Shown one piece after another: positions 1-10,591 of a DNA stretch of 64,000 nucleotides. The translations under genes were made by a program, and so were the position numbers. Origin of the DNA: a bacterium (GTDB taxonomy: Bacteria > Bacillota > Bacilli > Lactobacillales > Streptococcaceae); the NCBI GenBank assembly GCA_905221195.1, contig CAJNCF010000002.1:260544-324543 (forward strand). The letters run 5' to 3'. The notes below the pieces were generated by a model. It ran no database searches. It saw only the letters and a program-made list of their open reading frames with translations, and was not told where the DNA came from. The number at the start of each line of letters is the position of its first letter. Within the stretch, counting starts at the first letter, position 1.

Positions 1-689
1 TGCAAGATCAAAGACAGTCTTAGCAGTTACTTCTTCTCCGTTATCAATCAAGCGTTTCAAGGCTGCATCGCCTTCGTATTCATCAGCATAGCGACGAGTC
101 AAGTTAACAATCCCTGTTGCAGAAGCTACTGTCTCAAGACAGCCTTTTTTTCCACAAGTACATGCGATTGGTTGGTCAAAGTCAACAGTGATGTGGCCAA
201 GTTCACCTGCTGCACCAGCAACACCATGAAGCAATTTTCCTTCAGCGACAATACCGCCACCAACACCAGTACCGAGTGTCATAAAGACAACGTCTGGTTG
301 GTTATCTCCAGCACCCATCCAACGTTCACCAAGAGCTGCCACGTTGGCATCATTATCGATGAAGAATGGAATACCCAAGGCTTTTTCAATTTTTTCTTTA
401 ATTGGTTGAAGAGTTTTCCAGTTCAAGTTGTAGGCACCAATAACAGTTCCTTTTTCACGATCAACCACACCTGGTGATCCCATTCCGATACCTTGGAAGT
501 CTGCTGCTGCCAATCCAAGCAAGTCCAAACGGTGTTGAATAGACTCAATCATATCATCAACGATATGACTTCCCTCATCCAAAATGTTAGTCTTGATAGA
601 CCATTTTTCTTGGATTTCTCCTGCTGTTGTCAAGATTGCAAATTTGATAGAAGTTCCACCAAGGTCAATCCCAATAATCTTTTGACTCA
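1..689 (-). CDS. gki: Glucokinase, ROK family (3' end cut by window edge)
   Basis: ATP-dependent cytoplasmic phosphorylation of glucose to glucose-6-phosphate, entry step of glycolysis for non-PTS glucose. The N-terminus reads MSQKIIGIDLGGTSIKFAI, the phosphate-binding loop of ROK kinases. Downstream are the catalytic DNDANVAALGE segment, the GTGVGGGIV motif, and the ROK zinc-type cluster with CTCGKKGC, followed by ETVAS. About 229 residues are inside the window; the family is about 320 long, so the C-terminus lies beyond base 1. Two ATGs are in tandem (692 and 689); 689 sits six bases after AAAGGAG and is preferred. A consensus-like promoter and a palindromic operator lie just upstream. Identity is secure. 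Confidence 0.97.
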
Positions 690-738
690 TCATATTCTCC
701 TTTTTCATTATGAATTAACTGAAAATGCTTACAGTACT

Positions 739-767
739 AGTATAACAAAATTTAGTTCCTTATGCAA
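739..767 (-). promoter_or_regulatory. gki promoter (TTGCAT-17-TATACT)
   Basis: On the minus strand a -35 TTGCAT (762-767) and a -10 TATACT (739-744) are separated by exactly 17 bases. The leader to the gki start is about 40 nt and contains AAAGGAG. The -35 lies inside an inverted repeat (762-777), which suggests repressor control. Confidence 0.7.
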
Positions 768-777
768 AGGTTTGCAT
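762..777. promoter_or_regulatory. Palindromic operator candidate overlapping the gki -35
   Basis: ATGCAAAGGTTTGCAT is an inverted repeat with 7-base arms, ATGCAAA and TTTGCAT, around GG. It covers the whole -35 of the gki promoter. The shape resembles LacI/GalR-family operators; the MalR sites I remember from pneumococcus have CGCAAACGTTTGCG. A sugar-responsive repressor is inferred; which one is unknown. Confidence 0.5.
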
Positions 778-801
778 TAACTTTCTGGATTTTATTCTGT
801 A

Positions 802-1494
802 TTATGGTTTCCAAAGACCTGAAGCATCTACATAGTAACGTCCATCATCAACTCGCTCATTCTTAGCCATTTTACCATCTGATTTCAAATAGTAATTCCC
901 TTGCCATGCACTATAAACATAAGATCCATCTGATTTTAGATAATACCAAGCTTGGTAAGTAGCATCATAAACCCATTCACTCTGGGCCATTTTACCGTTT
1001 GATTTAAGGTAGTAAGCTCCTTGCCATGCATTCTTTGCATAAGATCCATCTGATTTCAAGTAATACCAAGCTTGATAAGAATCATCGTAAATCCATTCGC
1101 TCTGCGCCATTTGACCATCTTCTTTCAGGTAATAGTTTCCCTGCCAAGCATTTTTTACTGGATTACTATTTCCATCAAAGTAGTACCAAGCACCATTCTG
1201 CTTAACCCAGCCACTTGTTGTTGCTGAACTTGTATCAGTTTGAGCCGCCGTTGATTGTTTTGCTTTGAAAACACCTTTTGGGGCATTTTTCAATTCACAA
1301 GCTACACCATCATGATCACGGTCTAACTTGGCAGAATAACCAGGATCCCCCTCATGAAGATCTGAATATCCATTCGCCCAAGCTTCCTTACAGCTAGAAA
1401 AATGAATGTTTTCTTCTGCTAACACAGGTTGTGAAAACAAGACTAAAACTGGCAAGCTAGCCAAACTCATTTTTAAAAATAGACGTTTGTTCAT
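802..1494 (-). CDS. Small choline-binding protein with Excalibur domain
   Basis: Secreted protein of 230 residues predicted to attach to phosphocholine on teichoic acids. The first about 26 residues (MNKRLFLKMSLASLPVLVLF, ending near VLA) form a signal peptide. Residues about 30-70 form an Excalibur domain with the calcium-binding-like motif DRDHDGVACE and a paired Cys. A Ser/Thr linker follows, then choline-binding repeats with GWVKQNGAWYYF, NAWQGNYYLK and QAWYYLKSDGSY units to the end. The ATG at 1494 follows GGGAG by six bases; an ATG at 1506 is in frame but has no ribosome site. A pneumococcal protein with the same domain order is known (CbpL), but that one is longer and has an extra C-terminal domain as I recall. 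Specific function is unknown; adhesion or cell-wall association is inferred. Confidence 0.85.
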   Translation of the reverse strand: MNKRLFLKMSLASLPVLVLFSQPVLAEENIHFSSCKEAWANGYSDLHEGDPGYSAKLDRDHDGVACELKNAPKGVFKAKQSTAAQTDTSSATTSGWVKQNGAWYYFDGNSNPVKNAWQGNYYLKEDGQMAQSEWIYDDSYQAWYYLKSDGSYAKNAWQGAYYLKSNGKMAQSEWVYDATYQAWYYLKSDGSYVYSAWQGNYYLKSDGKMAKNERVDDGRYYVDASGLWKP

Positions 1495-1542
1495 TTTTTC
1501 TCCCATAATTATGATATCGATTTCAATAGTATTTTATCAAAC

Positions 1543-2160
1543 TTATTTCAGCAATTCAAGGAAACTTCTGGTTATTTCTGCAAACTCTTTTGGTTTTTCC
1601 TTATTCAAAACATGAGGGCCGTCTGGGATAATCTGAAATTGGGATTCTGATATTAGTTTATGAATACTTCTCATAGAACTAAGATTCGGTTTATCTTTGC
1701 TACCACAAATTAGTAAGGTTGGATAAGGACAAGTTCTTGATATATCTGTTAAATCAAGTGTCTTCAATTCCTCAGAAACTCCGACCATAAAATCTTTGTT
1801 TGCTCCCCGTTTTTCAAAAAAACTTTTTGGAAGTAGTTTAAAAATCATAAACTGGATTTTAAATAAGATATTTCCAGCTAATTTCAGAGGGCAACCTGAC
1901 AAAACTAAACCTTTAAGATTTGGTAAATCATAACTGGAAAGTTCTAGTGCCAGGGCCGCACCTAAAGACAATCCAACCAAAATAAAAGGTTCTGTCTCTT
2001 GAGCTAGATGCTGATAAACTCGTTCCTTGGCTTGTTGATAGTTGCTAACTGTAGAAGGAAATAACTCGATAGCCTCAGAAGGATAATCTGTCAGTAGATT
2101 CCGAACTTCTTTCCAACTCTCTGCTGACTGCCCTAACCCGTGTAAAAATACCAGTTTCAT
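1543..2160 (-). CDS. Alpha/beta-fold hydrolase
   Basis: Cytoplasmic serine hydrolase of 205 residues. The start is MKLVFLHGLGQSAESW (HG oxyanion motif). The nucleophile elbow is GLSLGA near residue 84, the acid is probably in CGSKDKP and the histidine in DGPHVLN near the C-terminus, so the triad looks complete. No signal peptide. Its ATG directly follows the pabBC stop codon (TAA at 2163-2161), and the ribosome site GGAG is inside the last pabBC codons, so translation is coupled to folate-precursor synthesis. The substrate cannot be read from sequence. Confidence 0.85.
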   Translation of the reverse strand: MKLVFLHGLGQSAESWKEVRNLLTDYPSEAIELFPSTVSNYQQAKERVYQHLAQETEPFILVGLSLGAALALELSSYDLPNLKGLVLSGCPLKLAGNILFKIQFMIFKLLPKSFFEKRGANKDFMVGVSEELKTLDLTDISRTCPYPTLLICGSKDKPNLSSMRSIHKLISESQFQIIPDGPHVLNKEKPKEFAEITRSFLELLK

Positions 2161-3882
2161 TTAGTTCTCCTCTAGGCTTAATTCATACAAGCCTCTCACT
2201 GCATTACAGCCGTAAATAGCTTCTGCTTGGACTAAATCTGCTAAAGTCAAGATTTTCTCTTCTACCTGTCCTGTTTGCAGCAAATACTGACGGTAAATTC
2301 CTGGTAAGATACCAAGTCGGATAGGCGGTGTGTAGAGTTTCCCAGCTATTTTCAGAATCAAATTTCCGATAGAAGTCTCAAGCAGTTCTCCAGACTTATT
2401 GTGGTAAATCTTCTCTTGCCCCCCTAAGTTTAAATGCGGTCGGTAACTCGTTTTGAAGTAGGTGAAGGCTTGCTGTAAATCCGCTTCCTGCAGACAAAGT
2501 TGAGCTTGATAGAAACTTGTACTGAGGGGTGTTAAGGCTTGGCGACTGACTTCAATCTCTCCAGACTTGCTGAGAGAGATTCGCAAGCGGTAATCTTGAT
2601 TAGCATCACAAGCCTGACACTCTTCCTCTATCTTTTGTCTCACTTCTTCTACCTCAAAAGGAAAGGCAAAATACCGACTAGCTTTTCTCAGTCTTTTTAT
2701 ATGTTGATTCTCAAACAGCAAGTTCTTCTGGCTGATTTTTCCAGTAGTAATCAGCTGAAAACGAGCTTGCTTCCGATAGAGAACAGCTGCCTTTTGATGA
2801 ACTTCACGGTATTCAGATTCCCATGTGCTATCCCAAGTAATGCCTCCGCCTACTCCATAGATAGCTTGCCCCTTGTAGAGTTGAATGGTCCGAATGGCAA
2901 CATTGAAAATCCGATGCCCATTTGGAAGCAAGAGACCAATGGTTCCACAGTAGACTCCACGCGGTTGTGGTTCCAAGTCCTTAATGATTTCCATGGTTGC
3001 AATTTTGGGTGCACCCGTTATGGAACCACAAGGAAAGAGAGAACGGAAGATTTCAACAAGGTCAACATTCTCTCGCAATTGACTCTTGATGGTCGAAGTC
3101 ATCTGCCAGACAGTCGAATATTGCTCCACTTGGCACAGACGCTCCACGTGCTCACTGCCCACTTCGGAAATACGATTCATATCATTGCGCAAGAGGTCCA
3201 CAATCATCATGTTTTCAGAGCGATTTTTGGGATCCTGTTCCAACCAACTAGCCTGTTCAAGATCTTCTTGTTCAGTCACTCCCCGCTGAGTTGTTCCCTT
3301 CATTGGTCGCGTCGTTAATTCTCGGTCATTTTGCTCAAAAAAGAGTTCTGGACTCATGGAAATCACTGCCATGTCATCATGTTCCACATAGGCATTGTAG
3401 CCTGCCTCCTGCTCTACCACCATACGATTGTAGATAGCAAAAGGATCAGCACTTAAGTCCTGCTTGAGTTGGACGGTGTAGTTAACCTGATAGGTGTCCC
3501 CCTGCCGCAAATGATGATGAATCTGAGCAATGGCTTTTTCATAGTCATCTGCAGATGTTACTTCCTGCCAATTTGAAGGCAAATCAACCTCATCATAAGT
3601 CAGAGGAATAGGGGAGGTCTCCACCTTATCGTGAACAGTAAAGTAAAGCAAATACTCGTCCAGTAAGGGAGCCTTGTGAACTGCTAGTTTCTCTTCAAAA
3701 GCAGGTGCAGCCTCGTAGCTGACATAGCCCACCACATAATAGCCTTGCTCCTGGTAGCTTTCCACTTGTGCCAGCAAATCTGCCACTTCTGCTAAATCTC
3801 TCGTTTTTAACTCTTTGATAGGCTTGGTAAAAGTGTATCTCTCCCCCAAAGCCCTAAAATCAATCACTGTTTTTCTATGCAT
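2161..3882 (-). CDS. pabBC: Fused aminodeoxychorismate synthase I / aminodeoxychorismate lyase
   Basis: Makes p-aminobenzoate for folate: the PabB half aminates chorismate and the PabC-like half releases pyruvate. Residues about 1-370 are a chorismate-binding domain with RPMKGTTQRG, SENMMIVDLLRNDMNRI and GSITGAPKIATMEIIKDLE. Residues about 375-573 are a class IV aminotransferase-like lyase with FENQHIKRLRKASRYF and RLGILPGIYRQ. The 573-residue length fits the fused streptococcal form. The ATG (3882-3880) lies only six bases after a -10 TATACT and has no ribosome site, so the mRNA may be leaderless. A hydrolase gene follows without a gap. The glutaminase partner PabA is not in the window. Confidence 0.93.
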   Translation of the reverse strand: MHRKTVIDFRALGERYTFTKPIKELKTRDLAEVADLLAQVESYQEQGYYVVGYVSYEAAPAFEEKLAVHKAPLLDEYLLYFTVHDKVETSPIPLTYDEVDLPSNWQEVTSADDYEKAIAQIHHHLRQGDTYQVNYTVQLKQDLSADPFAIYNRMVVEQEAGYNAYVEHDDMAVISMSPELFFEQNDRELTTRPMKGTTQRGVTEQEDLEQASWLEQDPKNRSENMMIVDLLRNDMNRISEVGSEHVERLCQVEQYSTVWQMTSTIKSQLRENVDLVEIFRSLFPCGSITGAPKIATMEIIKDLEPQPRGVYCGTIGLLLPNGHRIFNVAIRTIQLYKGQAIYGVGGGITWDSTWESEYREVHQKAAVLYRKQARFQLITTGKISQKNLLFENQHIKRLRKASRYFAFPFEVEEVRQKIEEECQACDANQDYRLRISLSKSGEIEVSRQALTPLSTSFYQAQLCLQEADLQQAFTYFKTSYRPHLNLGGQEKIYHNKSGELLETSIGNLILKIAGKLYTPPIRLGILPGIYRQYLLQTGQVEEKILTLADLVQAEAIYGCNAVRGLYELSLEEN

Positions 3883-3888
3883 ATTTCA

Positions 3889-3897
3889 AGTATAGCA
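3889..3897 (-). promoter_or_regulatory. Extended -10 promoter of pabBC
   Basis: TGCTATACT on the minus strand is a good extended -10 with a weak -35. Transcription would begin at or next to the pabBC ATG (3882). It lies directly downstream of the zmpB terminator. Confidence 0.6.
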
Positions 3898-3898
3898 T

Positions 3899-3935
3899 AA
3901 AAAGGCAGATTCAGACAAAGCTGATCTACCTTTTT
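3899..3935 (-). terminator. Terminator after zmpB
   Basis: Minus-strand hairpin with AAAAAGG and CCTTTTT outer arms and CAG/CTG plus AGAT/ATCT inner pairs, with a U-rich 3' arm. It separates zmpB from pabBC. Confidence 0.7.
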
Positions 3936-3954
3936 ATTATTTTCTTACTATTGA

Positions 3955-6900
3955 TTATGCTTTAGTGAATAAATCACCAGCAAAGCCATCTGATTTTTGC
4001 AAGAGTTGTTTGTAAACTTTTTCTTTAAGTGCAACTGTTTGGTTTGAATTACCAGCTTTCAGGTCATTTTCAACCGCTTTGTTGAACAACTCTTGAAGTC
4101 TTGCATAAGTTGAAATTTTCTCACCATTAATTTCAATTTCAACAAAGCCTTTTTCACCTTTAGCTTTAACTTCCTTGAACCATTCTTTCTTCCACTCTTC
4201 TAGTGTGTGGAATTTACCACCAGACACTTTCTCAATGATAAAGTCATCACCAAGACCCGGTCTACCAGCTGCTTTAGATTCTTGTTTATACTTGTTAGAA
4301 GCGTAGCCAACAAATCCATTAACATATCCGAAGTAACCCCACATACGGAATGTATTATGTTTGAACGAGATTGAACCAACAGCACTTTGACTTGTGTTAC
4401 CACCGTAAATACCTGCCATCATATTTACTGTTTGATACGCAGTATCGAAACCTTCAGCACGATAACGTCCGTTCCCTGGCATACCGTGTTTTGTTACAAA
4501 GTTATTATCAACTAATTGGTCGATGCTTGTAATTTTCTCAGCTTTCTCAGCGTCGTTTAGGTCACGAAGTTTATCCCATTGGTGCGGTTCACCTTTTAGG
4601 CTATTGCGGTCAGCGTTTGAACGCCATTCTTTATCCATTTTCTTGAACCACTTGTCGTTCGTTCCATCATTCTTAGCGATTACCGCATCGGCTTCTAAGT
4701 GGTCAAGCATCATAAGAGCTTCATTATAGTTCTTCATGTAATGGTCAATCTTCGCACGACTATCCAACATGTTAGGATTATAATTATACCATTGTTTTCC
4801 ATCATTTTGACGTTCATATGCCATATTAAGACCTAACGCACCATATTCACCATTTGGGTTTGAAACTGACGGCGATTGCAACATACCTTGGGCAAATGCT
4901 TCTACGTCAGTACCTTCACGGTGACGCCATCCACCTAGATACGCCATACGGTCATTGATGTGTGTTGTTTCGTGAGTGAATGCAGATGTACCAAAATCAC
5001 TAATCATACTTGAGATGATATAGTAAACAGCCTCTGAATTTTGTGGTCTTTCAAAGATATAAGCATATGCACCCATACCGTTATATCCATGCCATTTACC
5101 TGTAGGTCCGTAGAACTCACGAACTGGAGCATAATCACCATTCTTATTATGACCCATTCGGTCAGCCCATCCATGACCAGGAACCTCTTGGTTATCCCAG
5201 ATAGCCGATGGAACCATATTTTCAGATTTCAACAACTGATTACGTACATTATCAGCCGCCAAGCGAGACCAGAAGTCTAAGTAGTTGATTTGTTCTTGTG
5301 CACGTAAATCGATTTCTTTTTTGAACGCTTCACGTTCAGCTTCAGTTTTCTTACCATATTTCTCAAATGCACTAAATGCTAGTGTATTATAGGTTGAAAT
5401 CAAGAACATATGAGCTTTTTTCGTATTAAGAAGTGGTAGGATATAACGTCCATGCTCACCGTTATTTAAGTTTTCGTATAAGTGATATTTCTTATTAGCA
5501 AAATCAGGGTTAGATGATTGTTTCTCAACAATATAGTTAGTGTGTGATACAGCCTTCTTATACCAAACATTCATGTCCGTATCTTCTGTGAACAGTTTCA
5601 TATTATATGTTAAGAAGTCGTTCAAGTTACCTTTGCCTGTTGCTCCCGCAATTACATCACGGTAAGCATCCTGAGTTCGATCACCTTTTAAGTTTTTCTC
5701 ACTAGAACCAATTTGAATCAATCTATCGATAACGCTAACGTTCTTACCATAAAAATCAGGCTTGAACATCATAAGATCTTTAATGCTCATATCATTGTAT
5801 TTAAATCCATAATAACGATTTAAATAAGTAAGAGCCATCATAATTTTAGCTTTGTTTTCATCGACTTTCTTGACAAGGGATTTCATAGCTGCTTCGTCAC
5901 CGTTTAATTGATGGTCTTCGTTTTCGACTAAAGCTTTAACTAATTTATCCAAATTAGCTTTCGTTTCTTCAAAGCTTTCTTCAAGGAATAGGTTTTTAAT
6001 ATAACCATCTTTACGAGCATCAGTGTTTTCTTCAGCTTTACCACGTTTGTCCATTAACGCACGCACTTCAGGTGAAATCAATTGAACGCTATCTAATTTA
6101 GCTTTAATATCGTTGATTAATTGTGTTCTATCTTTAACAACCATATTTGGTGTATAAACGACGTCACCAAGACCTTCGATACTGTATTCACGAACCTGTT
6201 GAACTTGAGAATCAGCTTTACGTGTGACAACTTTTTCTTCCTTAGTACCATCCGCATAGTGAATCATAATGTGACTAGCATCAGATAAGTCAGTCACGAA
6301 TTGACCATCTTTCATACCTGTTACAGATAATACTTCAGTCGTTAATAATTTAGAACCTGCAGGAATTTTATTTCCTTGATTGATAATCCATTCTTTATTG
6401 TAGAATGGTTGAAGTTTTTCAATATTACGGTAAGCAAGTTCACGATCTGCTTTATAATCTTGAATTTCTTTATACGTATCAGATTTTGGTTTCACTAGGT
6501 TCAGTTTGTCTTCCACAAGTGGAGCAATTTCGAATTTATCGGCTGTGATATCTAATGCGGCTATCTTCTTATTCGCTTCTTCTAACTCTATTTCTCTAAT
6601 TCTATTAGAACGAGAACGTTTAAATGAACGATCACCTGTACTAACATCTTTTACAACAAAGTTTCTATCCAGAGCATTATTGGTAAAGTAACCATCCTCG
6701 GCATCTATATCTCTTGAGCCATAGAATTCTTCACCATTTTCGACTTTCATCATCGAAACATTATCTTCAAGTTTACCCCATGCCCAGTTTTTACTAATGA
6801 AACCACCAACCTCAACAGGTGTTTTTACTTTAATTGTTCCTTTAGTAACCGAGTTTCGTACAGTACCATACTTACCAATACCATTTGGATCAGAACCATT

Positions 6901-9900
6901 ATCAACAGTCGATGCAACACCCGCCACACGCGCTTTATTCGCTGTAATATTTGCATCTACATATGCCTTATTGACATGACCTTTCCATACTTCTCCAACT
7001 ATACCAGCAATATTCCATCCTCGATCACCAACACCATCAATATTACCAATAAATGCAACATTTGTTAGTTTAGCTCCAGGACCGTCTAATTTGTTTACAA
7101 CACCTGCGATATCGTTTTTAGCAACAATATTACCTGTTACTTTAACATTTTCAACAGTAGTATTTTTTAATGTTCTAGCAAGAGGTGCAATATTTTCAGC
7201 CCATGGCATATTAATATTAACATTACCTAAATTAATATCCTTAACTGAACCATTTTCAATACGATCAAATAAAGGACGAGCCATATTATGAATAGTATAA
7301 CGATTTCCATCCACACTCGTTAAATTACCATTGAATACTCCTGTTACATATTGTTTATTCGGAGTTGGAACATTCGCTGCATTCAAATCAGCTCCTAATT
7401 TAAATGTACCATTTTTGTTAGCCTGCATAGCTTTTACAAGGTCATTAAAATTATAATAAACATTATCTTCAGCTGCTTTTTGTTTTTCAAAGTAATGTAC
7501 ATACTCTTCGCTTAGTGTATCATCGTCTCTACGTTGAACTAAGTCTGGAGCTTTGGCTACAACTTTGTACAATGTTTTTCCATCAACAACAACTTCTTCA
7601 ACTGAACTTACTGCAAGTCTTGTCACTTTATTGTCATGAGTTGTTACACGTAAATACAATGGAGAAACGTCTGTCGGCTTTTCAGATAATAAGCTCTTAT
7701 CTGTTTCATTTCCTTCAGCATCCACACTCATTAAGCTTGTTTCTTTAATATTTTTGATTTCAACTTTTTTAAGGTCTAATTGAATTTGTTTATCTTCTAA
7801 TTTCTCAGTTTCTTCGCCTTCTCCACGATCATAAACCATCGTAGTAGATAGAGTGTAACCTTGATAATATTTCAATTTATCTAAAGTAGCATTTAAATTA
7901 TTTTCAGATACCGTTACTTCTTTAACAAGTTGTCCATCTTTATCTTTTAACGCTAATTTGATTGATTTAATTTCTACTCCAGCTGGTTTATTCAATGTAT
8001 AACTAGCTGTAGCGCTCTTCTTCAAGATATCTTTTTCAGTATTAGCCCACTGTAATGTTGGTTTTTCTAACCCTTTTGTACCATTCTTAATAATTTTATC
8101 TTGAGGTTCTTGGATAACTTTTTCTACTACTGTTGGAGTTTCACTTGTTTTTTCTCCACGAATCGTTTTATAGGTTTCAGTAATTTGTTTCTTACCGTCT
8201 ACACCTTCTTGAGCAACTTTAGTTGTTCCACGTTTTAAAGTGTCATCATCTTCTGTTTTTGTAGCAAAAGGAATGACTTCTTCTCTTGTCTCAACTTTTG
8301 TTCCTTCAATAGGTTTCGTACCTTTTTTAACGACTTTAGAAACAGCGGGAGTTTTTACTTCTGTCGTTGTAGAAAGGACTTTATCTGTTTCAACACCTTC
8401 TACTGTTTCATAAGTTGTTTTCGTAACTTGAACTCCTTTAGTACCTTGACGTTCAACTACCTCTTCACCCACATATTTTGTGTCGTCAGGAACTACTTCT
8501 GTTGTGAAATCTAGTTCACTTTCAGTAGACTTCTCAACTGTACCAGTTGTTACTTTATATTCTGGTAAGTCTAGCACTGGAGACTTCATTTCATGTTCGG
8601 GTTCTTGTGTTCCTTTAGTTGAAACTGGTTCTTTATATTCAGGAAGTTCTGGCTGTACTAAAGCTTGGCCTTCCTTACCTTCTTCTTGAGTACCTTTCAC
8701 TTCAACTGGAGCTTCTGGTAATTCGGGTTGCGTTAGGGCTTGGCCTTCTCTACCTTCTTCTTGGGTACCTTTAGACTCTACTGTAGTCTCTGGCAATTCG
8801 GATTGCGTTAAAGATTGACCTTCCTTACCTGCCTCTTGGGTTCCTTTAGCTACTTGGTGACTTGGTTCAGCTTGTGGTACTGGAGTTGGAGCAGGTTGCA
8901 CCTCTTTCTTAGTTCCGACTGCAATGACTTGCGACACAGGATTTTGAACCACTTGATCTTCGATGACTTCTCTAACTTCTTGACCATTGACCACCGAAAC
9001 TTTGGTTACAAGGCGACGCTGACCATTTATTCCAGCTGTGACGATACGAGTTTGTCCTTCTGCTAGATTCGCATCTGGGCTTGTGATCGTTTCAAAAGGA
9101 ATCTCTACCAAGCTCTCTTCCTGTCTAGCCTGAGGCTTCTCAAAAACTGGTTTTTCTTCAACAGCGGGAGCAACTGGAGTCTCTACTACAGGTTTTTCAA
9201 CGACAGTTTCTGGAGTAACCGCAGCTCTTTCTTGAACGACTTCAGTTTTCTCATTTTCTTTTGAACTTTGCTTCTCTACTGGCAACTGAGGCTGTTCAGC
9301 TGAAACTGGGCTTGATGGATGAAGTTCTGCTTCCTTGAAGTAGCCGATATACTCATAGCCATCAATGTGGATAATCCCTTCAGCCAAACCTTCATGTGTA
9401 GAGGCTGAAATAGTTTGGTTATAAGAAAGCAATTCTTTATTTTCAAATGCGAATGTCCCATAAGGTACAAAAGTGCTAGCTCCTAAAGAACCAATCAAGA
9501 GAACACCTAGGACTTCTCTACGACCTTTTTTAGACACCAAAAAGACTGCTAGAGAAGCCGTTGCCAAGCCAAGACCTGCTAAAGCAACTTCCTTACTTCC
9601 TGTGTAAGGAAGTTGTTGACTGTTAGTTGCCTTCTTACGATAAACTACATAAAGAATATCATCATCTTGAAATTCTGTTGGAACCTCATGGTGAATCAGG
9701 GCTTTCTCAGACTCGGTTAATTCCTGCTCCGCTAAATAACGGTAATGAACGCTATGAGCACCACCAACTTCATTGGCCTGAACCTTATCTACTAAAAGAG
9801 TACTGGCACCAAAAAGGAAGGCCCCGATAGCTACAGGACCTACCCCAACAGTTAGCTTACGAATCGAATACTTGGTAATTTTTTCTAGTTGTTGTTTTGT

Positions 9901-9915
9901 TTTTTTCATTCTCAC
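3955..9915 (-). CDS. zmpB: ZmpB-like zinc metalloprotease (M26), YSIRK and N-terminal LPxTG, three G5 domains
   Basis: Giant surface protease of 1986 residues. A YSIRK signal (residues 15-45) is followed by LPYTG at 102-106 and two hydrophobic segments, the unusual N-terminal sorting layout of the IgA1 protease/Zmp family. Next come a Pro/Glu linker, a G5 domain (about 268-336), four repeats beginning KGTQE at 356, 381, 406 and 433, and two more G5 domains (about 466-533 and 540-613). A beta-helix-like Gly/Asn stretch lies near 880-1080. The catalytic HETTH is at 1648-1652 with the probable third zinc ligand E1672 in DVEAFAQG. The chosen GTG (9915) overlaps the upstream stop as GTGA; an ATG at 9909 (MKKTKQQ) is an equally good start. 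Neither has a strong ribosome site, so coupling is likely. The YesM/YesN-type system just upstream is the probable regulator. Its substrate cannot be read from sequence. Confidence 0.92.
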   Translation of the reverse strand: MRMKKTKQQLEKITKYSIRKLTVGVGPVAIGAFLFGASTLLVDKVQANEVGGAHSVHYRYLAEQELTESEKALIHHEVPTEFQDDDILYVVYRKKATNSQQLPYTGSKEVALAGLGLATASLAVFLVSKKGRREVLGVLLIGSLGASTFVPYGTFAFENKELLSYNQTISASTHEGLAEGIIHIDGYEYIGYFKEAELHPSSPVSAEQPQLPVEKQSSKENEKTEVVQERAAVTPETVVEKPVVETPVAPAVEEKPVFEKPQARQEESLVEIPFETITSPDANLAEGQTRIVTAGINGQRRLVTKVSVVNGQEVREVIEDQVVQNPVSQVIAVGTKKEVQPAPTPVPQAEPSHQVAKGTQEAGKEGQSLTQSELPETTVESKGTQEEGREGQALTQPELPEAPVEVKGTQEEGKEGQALVQPELPEYKEPVSTKGTQEPEHEMKSPVLDLPEYKVTTGTVEKSTESELDFTTEVVPDDTKYVGEEVVERQGTKGVQVTKTTYETVEGVETDKVLSTTTEVKTPAVSKVVKKGTKPIEGTKVETREEVIPFATKTEDDDTLKRGTTKVAQEGVDGKKQITETYKTIRGEKTSETPTVVEKVIQEPQDKIIKNGTKGLEKPTLQWANTEKDILKKSATASYTLNKPAGVEIKSIKLALKDKDGQLVKEVTVSENNLNATLDKLKYYQGYTLSTTMVYDRGEGEETEKLEDKQIQLDLKKVEIKNIKETSLMSVDAEGNETDKSLLSEKPTDVSPLYLRVTTHDNKVTRLAVSSVEEVVVDGKTLYKVVAKAPDLVQRRDDDTLSEEYVHYFEKQKAAEDNVYYNFNDLVKAMQANKNGTFKLGADLNAANVPTPNKQYVTGVFNGNLTSVDGNRYTIHNMARPLFDRIENGSVKDINLGNVNINMPWAENIAPLARTLKNTTVENVKVTGNIVAKNDIAGVVNKLDGPGAKLTNVAFIGNIDGVGDRGWNIAGIVGEVWKGHVNKAYVDANITANKARVAGVASTVDNGSDPNGIGKYGTVRNSVTKGTIKVKTPVEVGGFISKNWAWGKLEDNVSMMKVENGEEFYGSRDIDAEDGYFTNNALDRNFVVKDVSTGDRSFKRSRSNRIREIELEEANKKIAALDITADKFEIAPLVEDKLNLVKPKSDTYKEIQDYKADRELAYRNIEKLQPFYNKEWIINQGNKIPAGSKLLTTEVLSVTGMKDGQFVTDLSDASHIMIHYADGTKEEKVVTRKADSQVQQVREYSIEGLGDVVYTPNMVVKDRTQLINDIKAKLDSVQLISPEVRALMDKRGKAEENTDARKDGYIKNLFLEESFEETKANLDKLVKALVENEDHQLNGDEAAMKSLVKKVDENKAKIMMALTYLNRYYGFKYNDMSIKDLMMFKPDFYGKNVSVIDRLIQIGSSEKNLKGDRTQDAYRDVIAGATGKGNLNDFLTYNMKLFTEDTDMNVWYKKAVSHTNYIVEKQSSNPDFANKKYHLYENLNNGEHGRYILPLLNTKKAHMFLISTYNTLAFSAFEKYGKKTEAEREAFKKEIDLRAQEQINYLDFWSRLAADNVRNQLLKSENMVPSAIWDNQEVPGHGWADRMGHNKNGDYAPVREFYGPTGKWHGYNGMGAYAYIFERPQNSEAVYYIISSMISDFGTSAFTHETTHINDRMAYLGGWRHREGTDVEAFAQGMLQSPSVSNPNGEYGALGLNMAYERQNDGKQWYNYNPNMLDSRAKIDHYMKNYNEALMMLDHLEADAVIAKNDGTNDKWFKKMDKEWRSNADRNSLKGEPHQWDKLRDLNDAEKAEKITSIDQLVDNNFVTKHGMPGNGRYRAEGFDTAYQTVNMMAGIYGGNTSQSAVGSISFKHNTFRMWGYFGYVNGFVGYASNKYKQESKAAGRPGLGDDFIIEKVSGGKFHTLEEWKKEWFKEVKAKGEKGFVEIEINGEKISTYARLQELFNKAVENDLKAGNSNQTVALKEKVYKQLLQKSDGFAGDLFTKA

Positions 9916-10475
9916 GACTTTCTAATAGAATCTTGCGGATAGTGCGCACGCGCACCTCCAATTAATTTTGGACGACTAGCCAACGCCGTTACATGGGCAT
10001 GACCAATCTCTCTCAAAAGAGGGCGAATTGGAACCTGAACATGCTTGACATGCATGCCAATTGCAGTGTCTCCAATATCCAATCCAGCATGGGCCTTGAT
10101 AAATTCAACCTCAACTGGATCCTGCATAAACTTGAAGGCTGCCAATTGACCCGAACCTCCTGCATGAAGAGTAGGAAGGACACTGACGATTTCCAGACCA
10201 AACTGTTCTGCAATCTGACGTTCAACAACGAGAGCTCGATTGACATGTTCACAACCTTGAACAGCTAGATGAATTCCTTTTTCCTCTAGGATATCTAGAA
10301 TGGTCTTCACAATGATTTCCCCAATTTCTTGGCTAGATTCCTTGCCAATCTGACCACCTATTACCTCACTAGAAGAGAGGCCCAAAACAAAGATAGATCC
10401 CTGCTTCAAATTGGCCTTTTCCAATACATCTTCTACAATCTGGCTTGTTTCTCTTTGAATATCTTTTTCCTTCAT
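9912..10475 (-). CDS. UPF0340 (TIGR01440/YwlG-like) protein
   Basis: Conserved cytoplasmic protein of 187 residues of unknown function. Recognisable family segments are [41 protein letters not shown] and [19 protein letters not shown]. The chosen ATG (MKEKDIQRE) follows GAGGT by eight bases; a second ATG 21 bases upstream (MTKEV) lacks a site. The 3' end overlaps the zmpB start by four bases (GTGA), so this gene probably feeds ribosomes to zmpB. The same pairing is known beside pneumococcal zmpB, as far as I recall. Confidence 0.88.
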   Translation of the reverse strand: MKEKDIQRETSQIVEDVLEKANLKQGSIFVLGLSSSEVIGGQIGKESSQEIGEIIVKTILDILEEKGIHLAVQGCEHVNRALVVERQIAEQFGLEIVSVLPTLHAGGSGQLAAFKFMQDPVEVEFIKAHAGLDIGDTAIGMHVKHVQVPIRPLLREIGHAHVTALASRPKLIGGARAHYPQDSIRKS

Positions 10476-10501
10476 ACTTGATACCTCTTTTGTCATTATC
10501 T

Positions 10502-10530
10502 ATCATATCGTTTTTTCTTGTTTTTAGCAA
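10502..10530 (-). promoter_or_regulatory. Promoter of the UPF0340-zmpB operon
   Basis: Minus strand TTGCTA (10525-10530), 17-base spacer, TATGAT (10502-10507). It is the only good promoter between the histidine-kinase terminator and the UPF0340 start, so zmpB expression likely depends on it. Confidence 0.6.
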
Positions 10531-10565
10531 GATAGACAAACTAGAAAGCTTTCTCAATTACGCAT

Positions 10566-10591
10566 AAAACTCCCAGAATTGACTGGGAGTT
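10566..10591 (-). terminator. Terminator of the two-component operon
   Basis: AACTCCCAG and CTGGGAGTT arms (9 bp) around a six-base loop, followed by a T-run on the minus strand. It starts at the histidine-kinase stop codon. Confidence 0.85.

Noticed and set aside
172-780. Two plus-strand frames opposite gki
   Set aside because: The minus strand encodes glucokinase with full motifs; the plus frames run into its promoter.
2539-3318. 259-codon open frame on the plus strand opposite pabBC
   Set aside because: It lies antisense to a clear enzyme gene, has no ribosome site and an implausible composition.
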